A stretch of 64,000 nt of DNA from Clostridiaceae bacterium (GCA_016287385.1 JAEEWM010000017.1:148607-212606), one strand, 5' to 3'; shown: positions 1-8,701, counted from the first letter of the stretch. Program-made: numbers and translations. The notes: generated from the letters alone by a model not told the origin.

Positions 1-793
1 TTTTCATGCCGTCGACGTCTTTTAAGGATATCGCCTTGTAGCCGCGCTCGTCGATGAGCGATTTTACGGCGAGATAATACCCGGCCGCCATTTCCATACC
101 CTCGCGCTTAGCGGGTTTGAGGAAATTCCATTTTGACATTACTCTGTCTATAACCTCCGCCTTTTCCCCGGCGGTTATTTTATCGTACCTCTGCTTGATT
201 TCAAGCATTTCAAAGGTTTCTATCTCGGGTCCTATCTCGCGTTTTAATGAAGAACCGTCGTAAAGAGTTCCGTAAAGGTTCATATCGCGGTAGCCCGCCA
301 TACCGACCTTCATAAAGCGAAGCTCCTTTGCCGCCGCCGCGGCGCGCGCATAGGACGCGACCGCCTTTGCGCCCGACGGTTTGCCTATAATATCGTAAAC
401 ATACTTAAAGGTATAGCCCAGGTCTTTGAAGGTCTTGCGAAGCGCACTCGTACCCGCCTGGTCGGCGGTGGTCACTATCCTGTCGCCCTCGCGCCAGCCG
501 CAAAGTCCCCATAAAACCATAGGAATGTGGCGGTATTTTTCGGCGACCTTCACTACCGCGTGCGTCGGTATCCAACCGGCAACGCAAAGAACAAGGCAGT
601 CAAAGTCCCCGCCTTCAAGCGCGGCATACGCTTTTTTTATATCCTTTTCCTCGTAGTCATCGGTTACCGGATATACCGAAACAAGGTCGAGCCCCTCGCC
701 TTTGAGCGCTTCTTCTGCCGCTTTGCACTTGTTGACGATAATGTCAACGGGAGTGTTTACCTCGCCGAAACCGACAAATGCTGTTTTACCCAT
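1..793 (-). CDS. L-fucose/L-arabinose isomerase-family protein (3' end outside window)
   Basis: This gene starts at an ATG at 793 with a GGAGG box seven bases upstream and runs off the left edge, so only about 264 N-terminal residues are visible. The start reads MGKTAFVGFGEVNTPVD; further on come the segments LVLCVAGWIPTHAVVKVAEK and PMVLWGLCGWREGD. This layout is typical of the N-terminal domains of the L-fucose/L-arabinose isomerase superfamily, which interconvert aldoses and ketoses. The metal-binding C-terminal residues lie outside the window, so activity cannot be judged. It is the last visible gene of a minus-strand operon with a sugar kinase and transporters, which supports a role in sugar isomerisation. 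The substrate is unknown. Confidence 0.7.
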   Translation of the reverse strand, partial: MGKTAFVGFGEVNTPVDIIVNKCKAAEEALKGEGLDLVSVYPVTDDYEEKDIKKAYAALEGGDFDCLVLCVAGWIPTHAVVKVAEKYRHIPMVLWGLCGWREGDRIVTTADQAGTSALRKTFKDLGYTFKYVYDIIGKPSGAKAVASYARAAAAAKELRFMKVGMAGYRDMNLYGTLYDGSSLKREIGPEIETFEMLEIKQRYDKITAGEKAEVIDRVMSKWNFLKPAKREGMEMAAGYYLAVKSLIDERGYKAISLKDVDGMK

Positions 794-819
794 TTTTATA
801 CCTCCGAATTCTGAATTGA

Positions 820-2088
820 TTATTTTTTAGTTACGGGCGCACCCGTGTTTGACGTAAAATATTTTCTCTTGAATCTTTTCCAAAGCGGCAGCATTACCGC
901 TATCATACCCGCCGATACAACCATTAAGACAAAATAAAGAACCGAAACCGCTTTCCAGCCGTATCCGTCAGCGACCCTCGTTATACCGTAGCCGGAAATG
1001 ACCGAAGCAAGCGATGCCGCCATATTTACAAAGCCCGCCGCGGTGGCGCTTTTGCCGAACCTTTCAAAGCGCAGATTGCAATATGACGAAAGCATCCATA
1101 CGACCGAATGAGCTCCGGATATCACGCAAAGAGAAACGACCGCCGGCGTAATTCCGACATTACTCATAAGAAGCGCCGCGGAGAATGACGAAATAACAAG
1201 CATAATCAATACTCCCGTAGGTGCGCTTTTAACAGTTTTAGGATAGAAGAAAACTCTTGCAAGAACGATGCTGACAAGGCTGACGGATATTATGAGTATG
1301 TTGAGGATGTTGCCTATTGACGGCGAAACGCCTTCATACGTTTCCATAAGCATCGTGGCGGAAAGCGTTTTAACGCTTGTACCCGCGGTTCCCGCAAAAA
1401 GATAAATCACAATCAGCAGTATAAATCCGCTTTCAAAAAAGAGTTTAAGCGCGCCGCCGTTTTGCTTTGAGCCGCCCTCAACCGCCGGCTTCAGCGCCCT
1501 ATCGGGGAACATATACGGCTTTTCCGCGGCGGTTACAAAATTAAGTATAACCGCCAGCACAAAAAGAACGGCGGCGGATACCGCGAAATTATAATACCAC
1601 CTAGGAATTACCGCCGCAACGGCGTACGAAAGAATCAGCCCCGCGGAGGTTGAAAACGACATATAGTAGGCGGCGTTTTTACTGTCCGACCTGACTATTT
1701 GCGAAGATATTATTTTGAAAACGGCGGGCCAGAGCCCAAACTGGATGACCGCGTTGAAAGTCCAGGTAAAAAGCACGACGTAATAGTTTTGATTGAAAAA
1801 CAAAACCAAATTTGCGAACGTGCCGCCCAAAAGCCCTATCGTTATAAGCTTTTCAGGGTCATACCTGTCAGCGCAGACGCCGCCTAATATCTGAAGCGGA
1901 GCATACACGATATAAAACACCGCGACAATAAACCCGACCTGAGATTTTGTCATAATGCCTTCGGATACTACCGAAGCCATCGCGGCGGTAAAGAAATTCT
2001 TAGTCATATATACGAGCACGTAAAGTACCCATATAAACCAAAAAAAGTGTCTGCTTCGCCGAGCGTCCTCAAAATGCATATGATTCAT
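820..2088 (-). CDS. MFS transporter, OPA (sugar-phosphate/organophosphate) type, copy 1
   Basis: A 422-residue integral membrane protein with about twelve hydrophobic segments. The N-terminal half contains MTKNFFTAAMASVVSEGIM followed by SQVGFIVAVFYIVYAP and GGVCADRYDPEKL, which fits the first helices and loop 2-3 signature of GlpT/UhpT-like (OPA) major facilitator transporters. It would import a sugar, polyol or their phosphates. It is closely related to the upstream neighbour at 2173-3453 along its whole length (same start MNHMHFED, same loops such as SSQIVRSDSKNA), so the two arose by tandem duplication. Between them lies a kinase relic. Substrate inferred only from operon context. Confidence 0.85.
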   Translation of the reverse strand: MNHMHFEDARRSRHFFWFIWVLYVLVYMTKNFFTAAMASVVSEGIMTKSQVGFIVAVFYIVYAPLQILGGVCADRYDPEKLITIGLLGGTFANLVLFFNQNYYVVLFTWTFNAVIQFGLWPAVFKIISSQIVRSDSKNAAYYMSFSTSAGLILSYAVAAVIPRWYYNFAVSAAVLFVLAVILNFVTAAEKPYMFPDRALKPAVEGGSKQNGGALKLFFESGFILLIVIYLFAGTAGTSVKTLSATMLMETYEGVSPSIGNILNILIISVSLVSIVLARVFFYPKTVKSAPTGVLIMLVISSFSAALLMSNVGITPAVVSLCVISGAHSVVWMLSSYCNLRFERFGKSATAAGFVNMAASLASVISGYGITRVADGYGWKAVSVLYFVLMVVSAGMIAVMLPLWKRFKRKYFTSNTGAPVTKK

Positions 2089-2105
2089 TGAATGTACCTT
2101 GTTTC

Positions 2106-2189
2106 TTATAAAATCTTATTCTCCGCCGCAAGAAAATTGTTATAGCACGCGCTGTAACCCGCGCCGGACGGTTTATAAATCTTTTTGAT
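2106..2189 (-). pseudogene. C-terminal relic of a second FGGY kinase
   Basis: The 27 codons before the stop at 2106 encode a peptide beginning IKKIYKPSGAGYS and ending NNFLAAENKIL. The last 27 residues of the kinase at 3471-4871 begin IKKVYEPSGTDYT and end NAFLAAEEKIL. The short spacer to the next MFS gene is also similar in both places. The relic overlaps the 3' end of the MFS gene at 2173 in another frame and has no start codon or upstream kinase sequence. I infer that a kinase-MFS unit was duplicated in tandem and almost all of the second kinase was then lost. Confidence 0.85.
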
Positions 2190-3453
2190 TAACGAGCGTA
2201 CCCGTATTTGATGCAAAGTATTTTTTCTTGAATCTTTTCCAAAGCGGAAGCACCGCCGCCGCCGAAAATGCAGAAACCAAAAGCAGAGCGAAATAAAGCC
2301 ATAGGACGGTATTCCAGTTGTAAACGTCCGCAACCTTCGTTATGCCGTAACTGCACAGTACCACCGCAAGCGACGCCGACATATTGTAGATTCCCGCCGC
2401 AGTGGCGCTTTTGCCAAATTTTGCAAAACGCAAATTGCAATAGGACATCAAGAGATTTACCGCCGCGCTTGCGCCCGATATAACGCAAAGTGAAATGAGC
2501 ACGGGCGCGATATGTGAATTGCCGACAATCAGTAACGCCGAGGCGACAACCAATACAATAATCATAATGAATATTCCGGTCGGCGCGCTTTTGACCGTTT
2601 TGGGATAGTAAAACTTTTTTGCGAAAAACAGCGATACGACGCTTACCGCTATAACGAGTATGTTGAGAACGTTGCCTATGGAAGAGGTTATATTATCATA
2701 GGTTTCCATCAGCATTGTTGCTGAAAGCGTCTTGACGCTGTGAATAACCGTATAGGAGAAGAAGTAGGTCAAGACAATAAAGAAAAATCCGCTTTCCGAA
2801 AACAGTTTAAGAGTAGATACGTTTGTTTTTTCATCTTCGTTTGCAACCGGAATTTCGGGTGGCTTATCCGGAAACATATACGGTTTTTCGATATGAGTGA
2901 ACAGGTTGAGTATTACGCCTAAAGCAAAGAGAACTGCGGCGGATACTGCAAAATTCATATACCATTTCGGAATTATCGCCGCGACAGCGTAAGCAAGGAT
3001 CATCCCCGCCGACGTTGAAAAAGACATATAGTACGTGGCGTTTTTACTGTCCGACCGGACTATCTGTGACGAAATGATCTTGAATACTGAGGGCCAGATA
3101 CCAAACTGGATAACAGCATTGAATATCCACGTAATAAGCACAACGTAATAGTTTTGACTGAAAAACAGTATTACGTTTGCGACCGTACCGCCGAAAAGGC
3201 CTATCGTTATCAGCTTTTCGGGGTCGTATTTATCGGCAAAGATACCGCCGACTATCTGAAACGGTGCATAAACAAGGTAAAACGCGGCAACGATAAAGCC
3301 AACCTGCGATTTCGTCATAACATCCTTAGAGACTATCTGTGCCATTGCCGCGGTAAAGAAGGTTTTTGTCATAGCGACAAGGACGTACAATGTCCAAACA
3401 AACCAGAAAAACCTCCTGCTGCGCTTCTTGTCTTCAAAATGCATGTGATTCAT
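2173..3453 (-). CDS. MFS transporter, OPA type, copy 2
   Basis: A 426-residue, twelve-helix transporter. Like its paralogue downstream it starts MNHMHFED and carries MTKTFFTAAMAQIVSKDVM, the GGIFADKYDPEKL loop and SSQIVRSDSKNA. It belongs to the OPA branch of the major facilitator superfamily (glycerol-3-phosphate and hexose-phosphate antiporters). It follows the FGGY kinase with a 17-base gap, so both are probably co-translated. Its last codons read across the junction where the duplicated kinase tail begins, so its C-terminus (ending NQKDL) differs from that of copy 1 (ending VTKK). The difference marks the recombination joint. Substrate unknown. Confidence 0.85.
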   Translation of the reverse strand: MNHMHFEDKKRSRRFFWFVWTLYVLVAMTKTFFTAAMAQIVSKDVMTKSQVGFIVAAFYLVYAPFQIVGGIFADKYDPEKLITIGLFGGTVANVILFFSQNYYVVLITWIFNAVIQFGIWPSVFKIISSQIVRSDSKNATYYMSFSTSAGMILAYAVAAIIPKWYMNFAVSAAVLFALGVILNLFTHIEKPYMFPDKPPEIPVANEDEKTNVSTLKLFSESGFFFIVLTYFFSYTVIHSVKTLSATMLMETYDNITSSIGNVLNILVIAVSVVSLFFAKKFYYPKTVKSAPTGIFIMIIVLVVASALLIVGNSHIAPVLISLCVISGASAAVNLLMSYCNLRFAKFGKSATAAGIYNMSASLAVVLCSYGITKVADVYNWNTVLWLYFALLLVSAFSAAAVLPLWKRFKKKYFASNTGTLVNQKDL

Positions 3454-3470
3454 TGAATAGGACCTTTTTC

Positions 3471-4871
3471 TTACAGTATTTTTTCCTCTGCCGCCAAAAA
3501 GGCGTTATAACAGTCGGTATAGTCAGTGCCCGACGGCTCGTAAACCTTTTTGATTTTAACTATTCTTTCAGCCACGGTTTTTACGTCGCCGAATATTCCC
3601 GCGCCGACTCCCGCCAGTATCGCGGAGCCGAGGCAGGCGGTTTCGCTGTTTTCAAGCACCGCGATGTTTTTGCCCGTCATATCGGCTTTTATCTGACACC
3701 ACAGCTCACTGCCCGCGCCGCCGCCCATTGAGCGAACATCGCCGGATGTGACGCCTAAATAATCAAGGTTTGATTTAAGCATGCAGGCGACCGCTTCAAG
3801 TATGCTTCTTACGGCATGAGAGCGCGTATGTTCCATTGTAAGCCCTAAAAACGCGCCCTTTGCCTCGGGGTCGTATTTAGGCATTGTGGAACCGCAGAGG
3901 TAAGGCAAAAAGGTAAGCCCCGCGCTGCCCGCCGGCACGTTTTGCGCCAAGGCGTCAAGCTCCTTAAAGGAAAAGTTCTCGCAAAAGTTGTTTTTGAACC
4001 ATTTAAGCGCTATTCCGGCGGTTGGAGTCCAGGAAAGCAGGCAGTATTTGCCGTCATAGTTCTTATGGCAGGGCACAATGCTTTCGGGGTTGTATTCCGG
4101 CACATCCTCGCTCGGAGCAAATACAACCATGGTTGTGCCGGTCATTTCGCTTACCGTGCTTTTATCCGTCACTCCCGCGCCTATCGCGCCCGCTATCTGG
4201 TCTATGGCGCCGGTTATCACCGCGGCGCCCTCATACTCGCCGACCTTTTCGGCGCTGTTTTTAAGCTCCGGCAGCCACTCCTTCCGAACGCCGATAAAGT
4301 TAAGCATTTCATCCCACCAGCGCTCGTTTTTGATATCAAAATATATTGTTGACGACTGCAAGGTTTTTTCGGTCACAAAATTGCCTGTAAGCTTATAAAT
4401 AAGGTAATCTTCAAGAAGAAAAACCTTTTTGATTTTTGAAAAAACTTCGGGACGGTTTTGCTTTAACCACAGGAGCTTCGCCGCCGGCCATGTCGCCGTT
4501 ATTTCGGGCTGACCGGTTACCTCGTAAACCCTTTTGTTGCCGAAATGCGCCTTTATCTCCTCCGCCTGCTTTGCGGCACGGTTATCAAGCCATACGATAG
4601 CGTCGGTAAGGGGATTGCCCGCGTCATCGGTAACTATCAGCGTTTCACACTGGGTATCTATCGAAAACGCAGATACCGTAACGCCGTTTGCAACTTCGGC
4701 GTACGCCTCGCAGAAAAGCCGCACGTACTCGTCCGCGTCGAATTCCACAAAATCTCCCGATACATTAAGCGTATAATCCTTGGTGGTTGACTTTACAAGG
4801 TTACCGTCGGTATCGAATACCGCCGCTTTAAGCGAGGTGGTACCTATATCTGCGCCTAAAAGATATTTCAT
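3471..4871 (-). CDS. FGGY-family carbohydrate kinase
   Basis: A 466-residue ATP-dependent sugar kinase of the FGGY family (xylulokinase, glycerol kinase, rhamnulokinase group). The N-terminal phosphate motif GADIGTTSLKAAVFD, the central GAIDQIAGAIGAGV and EMTGTTMVV segments, and the C-terminal SMGGGAGSELWCQIKADMTG adenosine motif are all present, so both domains of the fold are complete. It is slightly shorter than classical xylulokinases (about 500). The gene starts one base after the stop of the TIM-like isomerase gene, and its tail is duplicated as a relic at 2106-2189. In a ketose pathway it would phosphorylate the product of the isomerase; the sugar cannot be named from sequence. Confidence 0.88.
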   Translation of the reverse strand: MKYLLGADIGTTSLKAAVFDTDGNLVKSTTKDYTLNVSGDFVEFDADEYVRLFCEAYAEVANGVTVSAFSIDTQCETLIVTDDAGNPLTDAIVWLDNRAAKQAEEIKAHFGNKRVYEVTGQPEITATWPAAKLLWLKQNRPEVFSKIKKVFLLEDYLIYKLTGNFVTEKTLQSSTIYFDIKNERWWDEMLNFIGVRKEWLPELKNSAEKVGEYEGAAVITGAIDQIAGAIGAGVTDKSTVSEMTGTTMVVFAPSEDVPEYNPESIVPCHKNYDGKYCLLSWTPTAGIALKWFKNNFCENFSFKELDALAQNVPAGSAGLTFLPYLCGSTMPKYDPEAKGAFLGLTMEHTRSHAVRSILEAVACMLKSNLDYLGVTSGDVRSMGGGAGSELWCQIKADMTGKNIAVLENSETACLGSAILAGVGAGIFGDVKTVAERIVKIKKVYEPSGTDYTDCYNAFLAAEEKIL

Positions 4872-4872
4872 A

Positions 4873-5577
4873 TTATTTCTCCCGCTCGTCGTAGGCGCGG
4901 CGCACCGCCGCCATCATTTCTTCCGCCATGGCGGCAGGGTCTTTCGCCTTGCAAATACCGCTTGAAGACCCGGAGCCGTCGGCGCCCGCCATTATTATGT
5001 TATAGCAGTCCTGCCCGCAGCTGATACCCGCGCTCGGCAATACCATTATATCAGGATTTACCGATTTTACAAGACCGATACAAGCGTCAACATATTCGCG
5101 CCCTACCGATATACCCGTGCCTATAAGCTCGCTCGGCTCGGCAACTACTATATTGGGGTTCATTTCGGCTATCGCCTTTATTTCGTCTTCCTTATCGGCG
5201 CAGACTATCGTTGCAAGCCCCACCTCATCGGCGCGTTTTATAGCCGCCTCTACTTCTTCAAGGGTCAGCTTGCACTCGGCGTGATTGAGCATTACGCCGA
5301 CCGCGCCGGTCGCCTTTACCGCTTCGGGCAGAATCGTGCCCATACCGCGGCCTACGGGTATACTGTCCATATGCTGAGCGTAAACGTGTATACGCCCGGA
5401 GGTGTTTTCGGCAATAAGACGTAAATCGGTCGTTTGCACGTCGGCAATTACGTCCATATCGTATTTGTGCGCGAAACCGTCTATCTTTTTCATAAGCGCG
5501 AGAAGCTCCTCGCCGTACAAATACGCCTTGGGTCCGAATTCAAAAAACGGTGTTGAAATTTTGTAATTTTTAACCAT
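4873..5577 (-). CDS. Triosephosphate-isomerase-family protein, archaeal-like type
   Basis: A 234-residue TIM-barrel protein of the compact archaeal type rather than the usual 250-residue bacterial TpiA. The lysine segment FGPKAYLYG lies near the N-terminus, the histidine segment MLNHAECKL in the middle, and the glutamate segment VVAEPSELIGTG after that; the phosphate-binding glycines ADGSGSSSGI are near the C-terminus. The catalytic Lys, His and Glu are therefore all present. Its place between a metallo-hydrolase and a sugar kinase, not in a glycolytic operon, suggests a specialised isomerase acting on a tetrose- or pentulose-phosphate, as TIM homologues do in erythritol catabolism. That last point is inference; a duplicate triosephosphate isomerase is the alternative. 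Confidence 0.8.
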   Translation of the reverse strand: MVKNYKISTPFFEFGPKAYLYGEELLALMKKIDGFAHKYDMDVIADVQTTDLRLIAENTSGRIHVYAQHMDSIPVGRGMGTILPEAVKATGAVGVMLNHAECKLTLEEVEAAIKRADEVGLATIVCADKEDEIKAIAEMNPNIVVAEPSELIGTGISVGREYVDACIGLVKSVNPDIMVLPSAGISCGQDCYNIIMAGADGSGSSSGICKAKDPAAMAEEMMAAVRRAYDEREK

Positions 5578-5628
5578 TACTGTGATTTCCTTTCATCCTG
5601 ATGTACGCTTTTTTCCGCTCCTCGATAA

Positions 5629-6408
5629 TCAGTAGTTTTCGGGTTTCGGCTCATCCTGATTTACATTTTTTGCCCGTTCCTTACAGAAGATCAGGAATTT
5701 GACCCACTCGTTCGGGTCAAGAAACTGATTTTCGCCCGTTTCTTTAAGAATTTTCGCCTTTTCCTCCGTATTGTTGTTCCAGCAGTGGTTGCCTATGAAG
5801 ATATCGACGTGCTCTTTAAGCAGCCTGTCACAGCTGTTAAGGTAGTCGGAAAGGCACTCCGGATAATAAGAGCGGTGCCACTTTTTAAGCGAGTTGGGTC
5901 CGGCGCCGCCGAACATACCCGCGATATACGGCTTACCGTCAAGCGTTGTGTTGAATATCACCGACATAACGCCCACCGTATGCCCCGGCGTACAGATGAA
6001 TCTGAAAGTTGTATTGCCGAGCGTGAGCGTATCGCCGTCGTTTACCGTCATATCGGCGATAAATCCGCAGGCGTCGAACGCGTTTTTACTGTCCGCCTTT
6101 GAGATAATCGTTTTACATCCGGCGAGGTGTTTAAGCGCGTTCGCGCCGCCGGTGTGGTCCTCGTGATAATGGGTGTAAAAAGCGTACTTTATATCGTGCG
6201 GATTAAGCCCCAGACGGTAAATGTGGTCTATCACCATATGGAGCGTATAGATGTTTCCCGAATCAATGAGTACGTACCCTTCGCCCGTGTCGACAAGATG
6301 GCAGGACTCCTGAAAAGTTCCGACAAAGTAAATATTATCGGAAATCTTAAACGGCTCCATTTCGCCGAGCCACGGCTCGTTATCTCCTATGTTTTTCCTT
6401 TTATACAT
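5629..6408 (-). CDS. MBL-fold metallo-hydrolase
   Basis: A 259-residue metallo-beta-lactamase-fold protein. It carries the HxHxDH metal motif in THYHEDHTGG, then the CTPGHTVGVM histidine and GNHCWNNN near the C-terminus, so a di-metal site is likely. No signal peptide is visible, so it should act in the cytoplasm. The family is broad (thioesterases, glyoxalases, lactonases, phosphodiesterases), and nothing here fixes the substrate. In a sugar operon a lactonase or detoxification role is possible. A GGGGG box sits nine bases upstream of the ATG; the gene lies between YitT and the TIM-like isomerase and is probably co-transcribed with them. Confidence 0.8.
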   Translation of the reverse strand: MYKRKNIGDNEPWLGEMEPFKISDNIYFVGTFQESCHLVDTGEGYVLIDSGNIYTLHMVIDHIYRLGLNPHDIKYAFYTHYHEDHTGGANALKHLAGCKTIISKADSKNAFDACGFIADMTVNDGDTLTLGNTTFRFICTPGHTVGVMSVIFNTTLDGKPYIAGMFGGAGPNSLKKWHRSYYPECLSDYLNSCDRLLKEHVDIFIGNHCWNNNTEEKAKILKETGENQFLDPNEWVKFLIFCKERAKNVNQDEPKPENY

Positions 6409-6424
6409 ATATGCTGCCCCCGGC

Positions 6425-7276
6425 TTACCTGTAAAGATGGAAGCCGTTGCCCATTATTTCGGGCGATTCCGCGTAAACTATAAACGCCTTTTCATCAATT
6501 TTAAGCACTTTTTTCTGAAACTCCGGTATCTCACTGTTTTTGAGCGCGCAGAAAAGCATTTCCTTGTTCTCAAAGCTGTAAGCGCCTACCGCTTCTATCA
6601 TCGTAACGCCTCGCGGCGACGAGGAAACAAGGAACTTCGACAACTCCTCGCCCTTATCGGTGATAACGAAGGCTATTCTCGAAACGTTGAGTCTTGAAAT
6701 AAACCAGTCTATCGTAAAGGTTGAAACGAAAAGCACAAGCACGCTGAACAGTATCAGCTCGGTATCGCGGAACACGAAATATGACGCGGCGATTATCACG
6801 CCGTTTATTCCCTGCAATATCTTGCCGACCGGGAAATGCGAAAAGTAATGCTGAATAAGCCGCCCTAAAATATCCATACCGCCGGTGGAAGATTCAACCG
6901 AAAACGCGATAGCGATACCAAGTCCGTAAAGGACGCCGCCGAAAAGCGTTGCAAGAATAATATTATCGGTCATCGCCGGCAGATACGAAAAAAGCTGAAC
7001 AAATACCGACACGAAACCGGCGCCAAGTATCGTACTCAGCGTAAACTCCTTACCGAGCACCCGAATGCTTATAAGCAACAGTAGGGCGTTTACGGCGGCA
7101 AAAGATAGGCCCTGCGGTATTCCGAACGCGTGATACAGAATAGTGGAAATACCGGTCGCTCCTCCGGAAACAACTTTATTCGGCGTGAGAAGCGTTGCGA
7201 CGGCGAAAGCGGTAACAGCGGAGCCAAGCGCCGTCAGCAACAACTTTTTAAGGAATCTCTGAAACGTTTTTTTCAT
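6425..7276 (-). CDS. YitT family membrane protein (DUF161/DUF2179)
   Basis: A 283-residue protein with about five or six membrane segments followed by a soluble C-terminal DUF2179 domain (around VSRIAFVITDKGEELSKFLV to KVLKIDEKAFIVYAESPEI). The N-terminal part includes LLTPNKVVSGGATGISTILY, typical of the YitT/YpjC group. I place the start at the ATG at 7276, one base after the stop of yjbQ, because it is followed by MKKTFQRF and a hydrophobic helix; a longer in-frame reading would overlap yjbQ by about 100 bases. Function of the family is unknown; suggested roles include transport. Co-transcription with sugar genes is the only clue. Confidence 0.8.
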   Translation of the reverse strand: MKKTFQRFLKKLLLTALGSAVTAFAVATLLTPNKVVSGGATGISTILYHAFGIPQGLSFAAVNALLLLISIRVLGKEFTLSTILGAGFVSVFVQLFSYLPAMTDNIILATLFGGVLYGLGIAIAFSVESSTGGMDILGRLIQHYFSHFPVGKILQGINGVIIAASYFVFRDTELILFSVLVLFVSTFTIDWFISRLNVSRIAFVITDKGEELSKFLVSSSPRGVTMIEAVGAYSFENKEMLFCALKNSEIPEFQKKVLKIDEKAFIVYAESPEIMGNGFHLYR

Positions 7277-7277
7277 G

Positions 7278-7898
7278 TTATCTCTGCTGCTGTAATGTAT
7301 AGTGAACGTCGTCCGCTTTTTCCTCATCGGTGAATTTATGAAGCGTATTGATAACCTCGCCGCCGTTCCACTTTCTGTCCTCAACGTCCTCGGTAGTACC
7401 CATTACGGTAACATTAAGCTGTCTTCTGCGGGCGCGGACGTGGTCCCAGTCGATGAAATAAACGTGGGCAAATTCGCCGCCGTCAAGCTCGCCGTCCTTA
7501 ATGGTCATGGTTTCGCTTCTGCCGAAGAAAACACTGCGTAAGTGACCGTCGGTATTCATCGAGGTGTAATCGCCCGGCTCGTTTACGAATCTGCCGAATT
7601 TGGCGTGAATGGGACCGGGGTGACGGTAATCGCCCTCGTTTGTGTAATCGGGTATCATCTTGCGCATAATGTCAAGCAGGTCGTGCTGTAAATATTCGAG
7701 GTCGAAGCTGTCGATATCGTGCGAGCACTCCTGAACCATTACAGAACAGGTTGTGTGGTGCGAGGCGATGGCGACCGTGCCGTTTTTAACGCCGGACGCC
7801 TTGACTATTTCAATTATTTCCTTTGAAACGTCATGAAAAGTGGGTATCCAACCGCGTGACTGTAACTCTAATTCCTTCTGATAAACTTTGAACTCCAT
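7278..7898 (-). CDS. yjbQ: YjbQ/UPF0047 family protein
   Basis: A 206-residue protein of the YjbQ (UPF0047) family, which has weak thiamine-phosphate synthase-like activity in some members but no settled role. The family signature is visible as IASHHTTCSVMVQE and the C-terminal GEFAHVYFIDWDHVRARRRQ. It is longer than the usual 135-140 residues because of an insertion around the DYTNEGDYRHPGPIHAKFGR segment. I chose the ATG at 7898, which has GGAGG eight bases upstream; a TTG fifteen bases earlier overlaps that box. It sits seven bases after... the SIS gene in the operon. Confidence 0.8.
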   Translation of the reverse strand: MEFKVYQKELELQSRGWIPTFHDVSKEIIEIVKASGVKNGTVAIASHHTTCSVMVQECSHDIDSFDLEYLQHDLLDIMRKMIPDYTNEGDYRHPGPIHAKFGRFVNEPGDYTSMNTDGHLRSVFFGRSETMTIKDGELDGGEFAHVYFIDWDHVRARRRQLNVTVMGTTEDVEDRKWNGGEVINTLHKFTDEEKADDVHYTLQQQR

Positions 7899-7920
7899 TT
7901 TTGTTTCCTCCAAATTTTTA

Positions 7921-8514
7921 TTATTTGTTGAGCCGTTCGCCTACCGCACCGCCCGGGTGTATTAAAGCGAACTGCTCGTTTTTATAATCCGTCTCCTCAA
8001 TAAGCGCCGCCTGAAGCGCATGGAAAATGACCGCGAGGGAGGTTGAGGAGGTCGTTCCCTGGCAGTTGTATTTATCGGTTTCACGGTTGACGTGCTGTTT
8101 AAGCACCGCGTCCGCGCCCTTTGCAAGCGGCGAATCAAGATTCTCGGTGACGGTTATCACGCTTACGCCCTTTGCCTTGCAGATATCAAGTATAGGCAGA
8201 AGCTCTTTGGTTTTGCCGCCGCGCGAAGCAAAAAGGCATACGTCGCCCTTCTGCAAAAATCCGGTGCCGCCGTGCACCGCCTCCGCGGGAGAAATGAACT
8301 TCGCCGGTCTTTCGATACAGCACATAAGATGAGCAAAATGCTGACAGATTATGCCGCTGTGACCGCAGCCGGTACAACCGATACGCCCGGCGCCTTTAAG
8401 CAGCTCAACCGCTTTTGAAAAAGCCGCCTCGTCAAAATATTCAAGCATTTCGGTTATGCACTGACTTTCAATTTCATACGCCTTTCGCGCCTGAATCAAG
8501 CTTTCTTTTTTCAT
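7921..8514 (-). CDS. SIS-domain phosphosugar isomerase-like protein
   Basis: A 197-residue single SIS domain. The sugar-phosphate binding motif reads FASRGGKTKELLPILD, followed by the VITVTENLDSPLAKGADAVL strand-helix unit that is typical of the KpsF/GutQ group of arabinose-5-phosphate isomerases and of HxlB-type isomerases. The CBS domains of KpsF are absent. It would isomerise or bind a phosphorylated sugar in the cytoplasm. It is the first gene of the minus-strand sugar operon, 187 bases from the divergent DeoR regulator, and has a good promoter directly upstream. Confidence 0.82.
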   Translation of the reverse strand: MKKESLIQARKAYEIESQCITEMLEYFDEAAFSKAVELLKGAGRIGCTGCGHSGIICQHFAHLMCCIERPAKFISPAEAVHGGTGFLQKGDVCLFASRGGKTKELLPILDICKAKGVSVITVTENLDSPLAKGADAVLKQHVNRETDKYNCQGTTSSTSLAVIFHALQAALIEETDYKNEQFALIHPGGAVGERLNK

Positions 8515-8565
8515 AAGGTACCCACCGCTTTTTCAAATAAAATTCCCGATTTTCTTTATGATTTT

Positions 8566-8594
8566 ATTTTATATCGCGAGCTCGAAAAAATCAA
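8566..8594 (-). promoter_or_regulatory. Promoter of the sugar operon
   Basis: TTGATT at 8594-8589 and TAAAAT at 8571-8566, 17 bases apart on the minus strand, about 50 bases before the SIS gene. It faces away from the deoR promoter in the same intergenic space. Confidence 0.6.
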
Positions 8595-8601
8595 CTGTTT
8601 T

Positions 8602-8635
8602 TTTCGGTTTTGTTTCGTTTTTTACGATATCGAAA
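8602..8635. promoter_or_regulatory. Candidate DeoR-family operator
   Basis: TTTCG occurs at 8602-8606 and 8613-8617, eleven bases apart, and in inverted form at 8631-8635, next to the palindrome CGATATCG (8625-8632). The cluster lies between the two divergent promoters. DeoR/GlpR regulators often bind helically phased short repeats; this assignment is inference. Confidence 0.35.
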
Positions 8636-8646
8636 GTTATTCAAAC

Positions 8647-8674
8647 TTGACAAGTCGTGGCAATGTGGTAAAAT
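8647..8674 (+). promoter_or_regulatory. Promoter of the DeoR regulator gene
   Basis: TTGACA at 8647-8652 and TAAAAT at 8669-8674 with a 16-base spacer, followed by GGAGGT at 8691-8696 just before the ATG at 8702. Confidence 0.7.
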
Positions 8675-8701
8675 TAAGATACAGAATCTTGGAGGTGAAC
8701 T

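Noticed and set aside
2106..2333. A 75-codon open frame between the MFS genes
   Set aside because: Only its last 27 codons are kinase-like; the rest is the MFS gene in another frame. It is reported as a relic.
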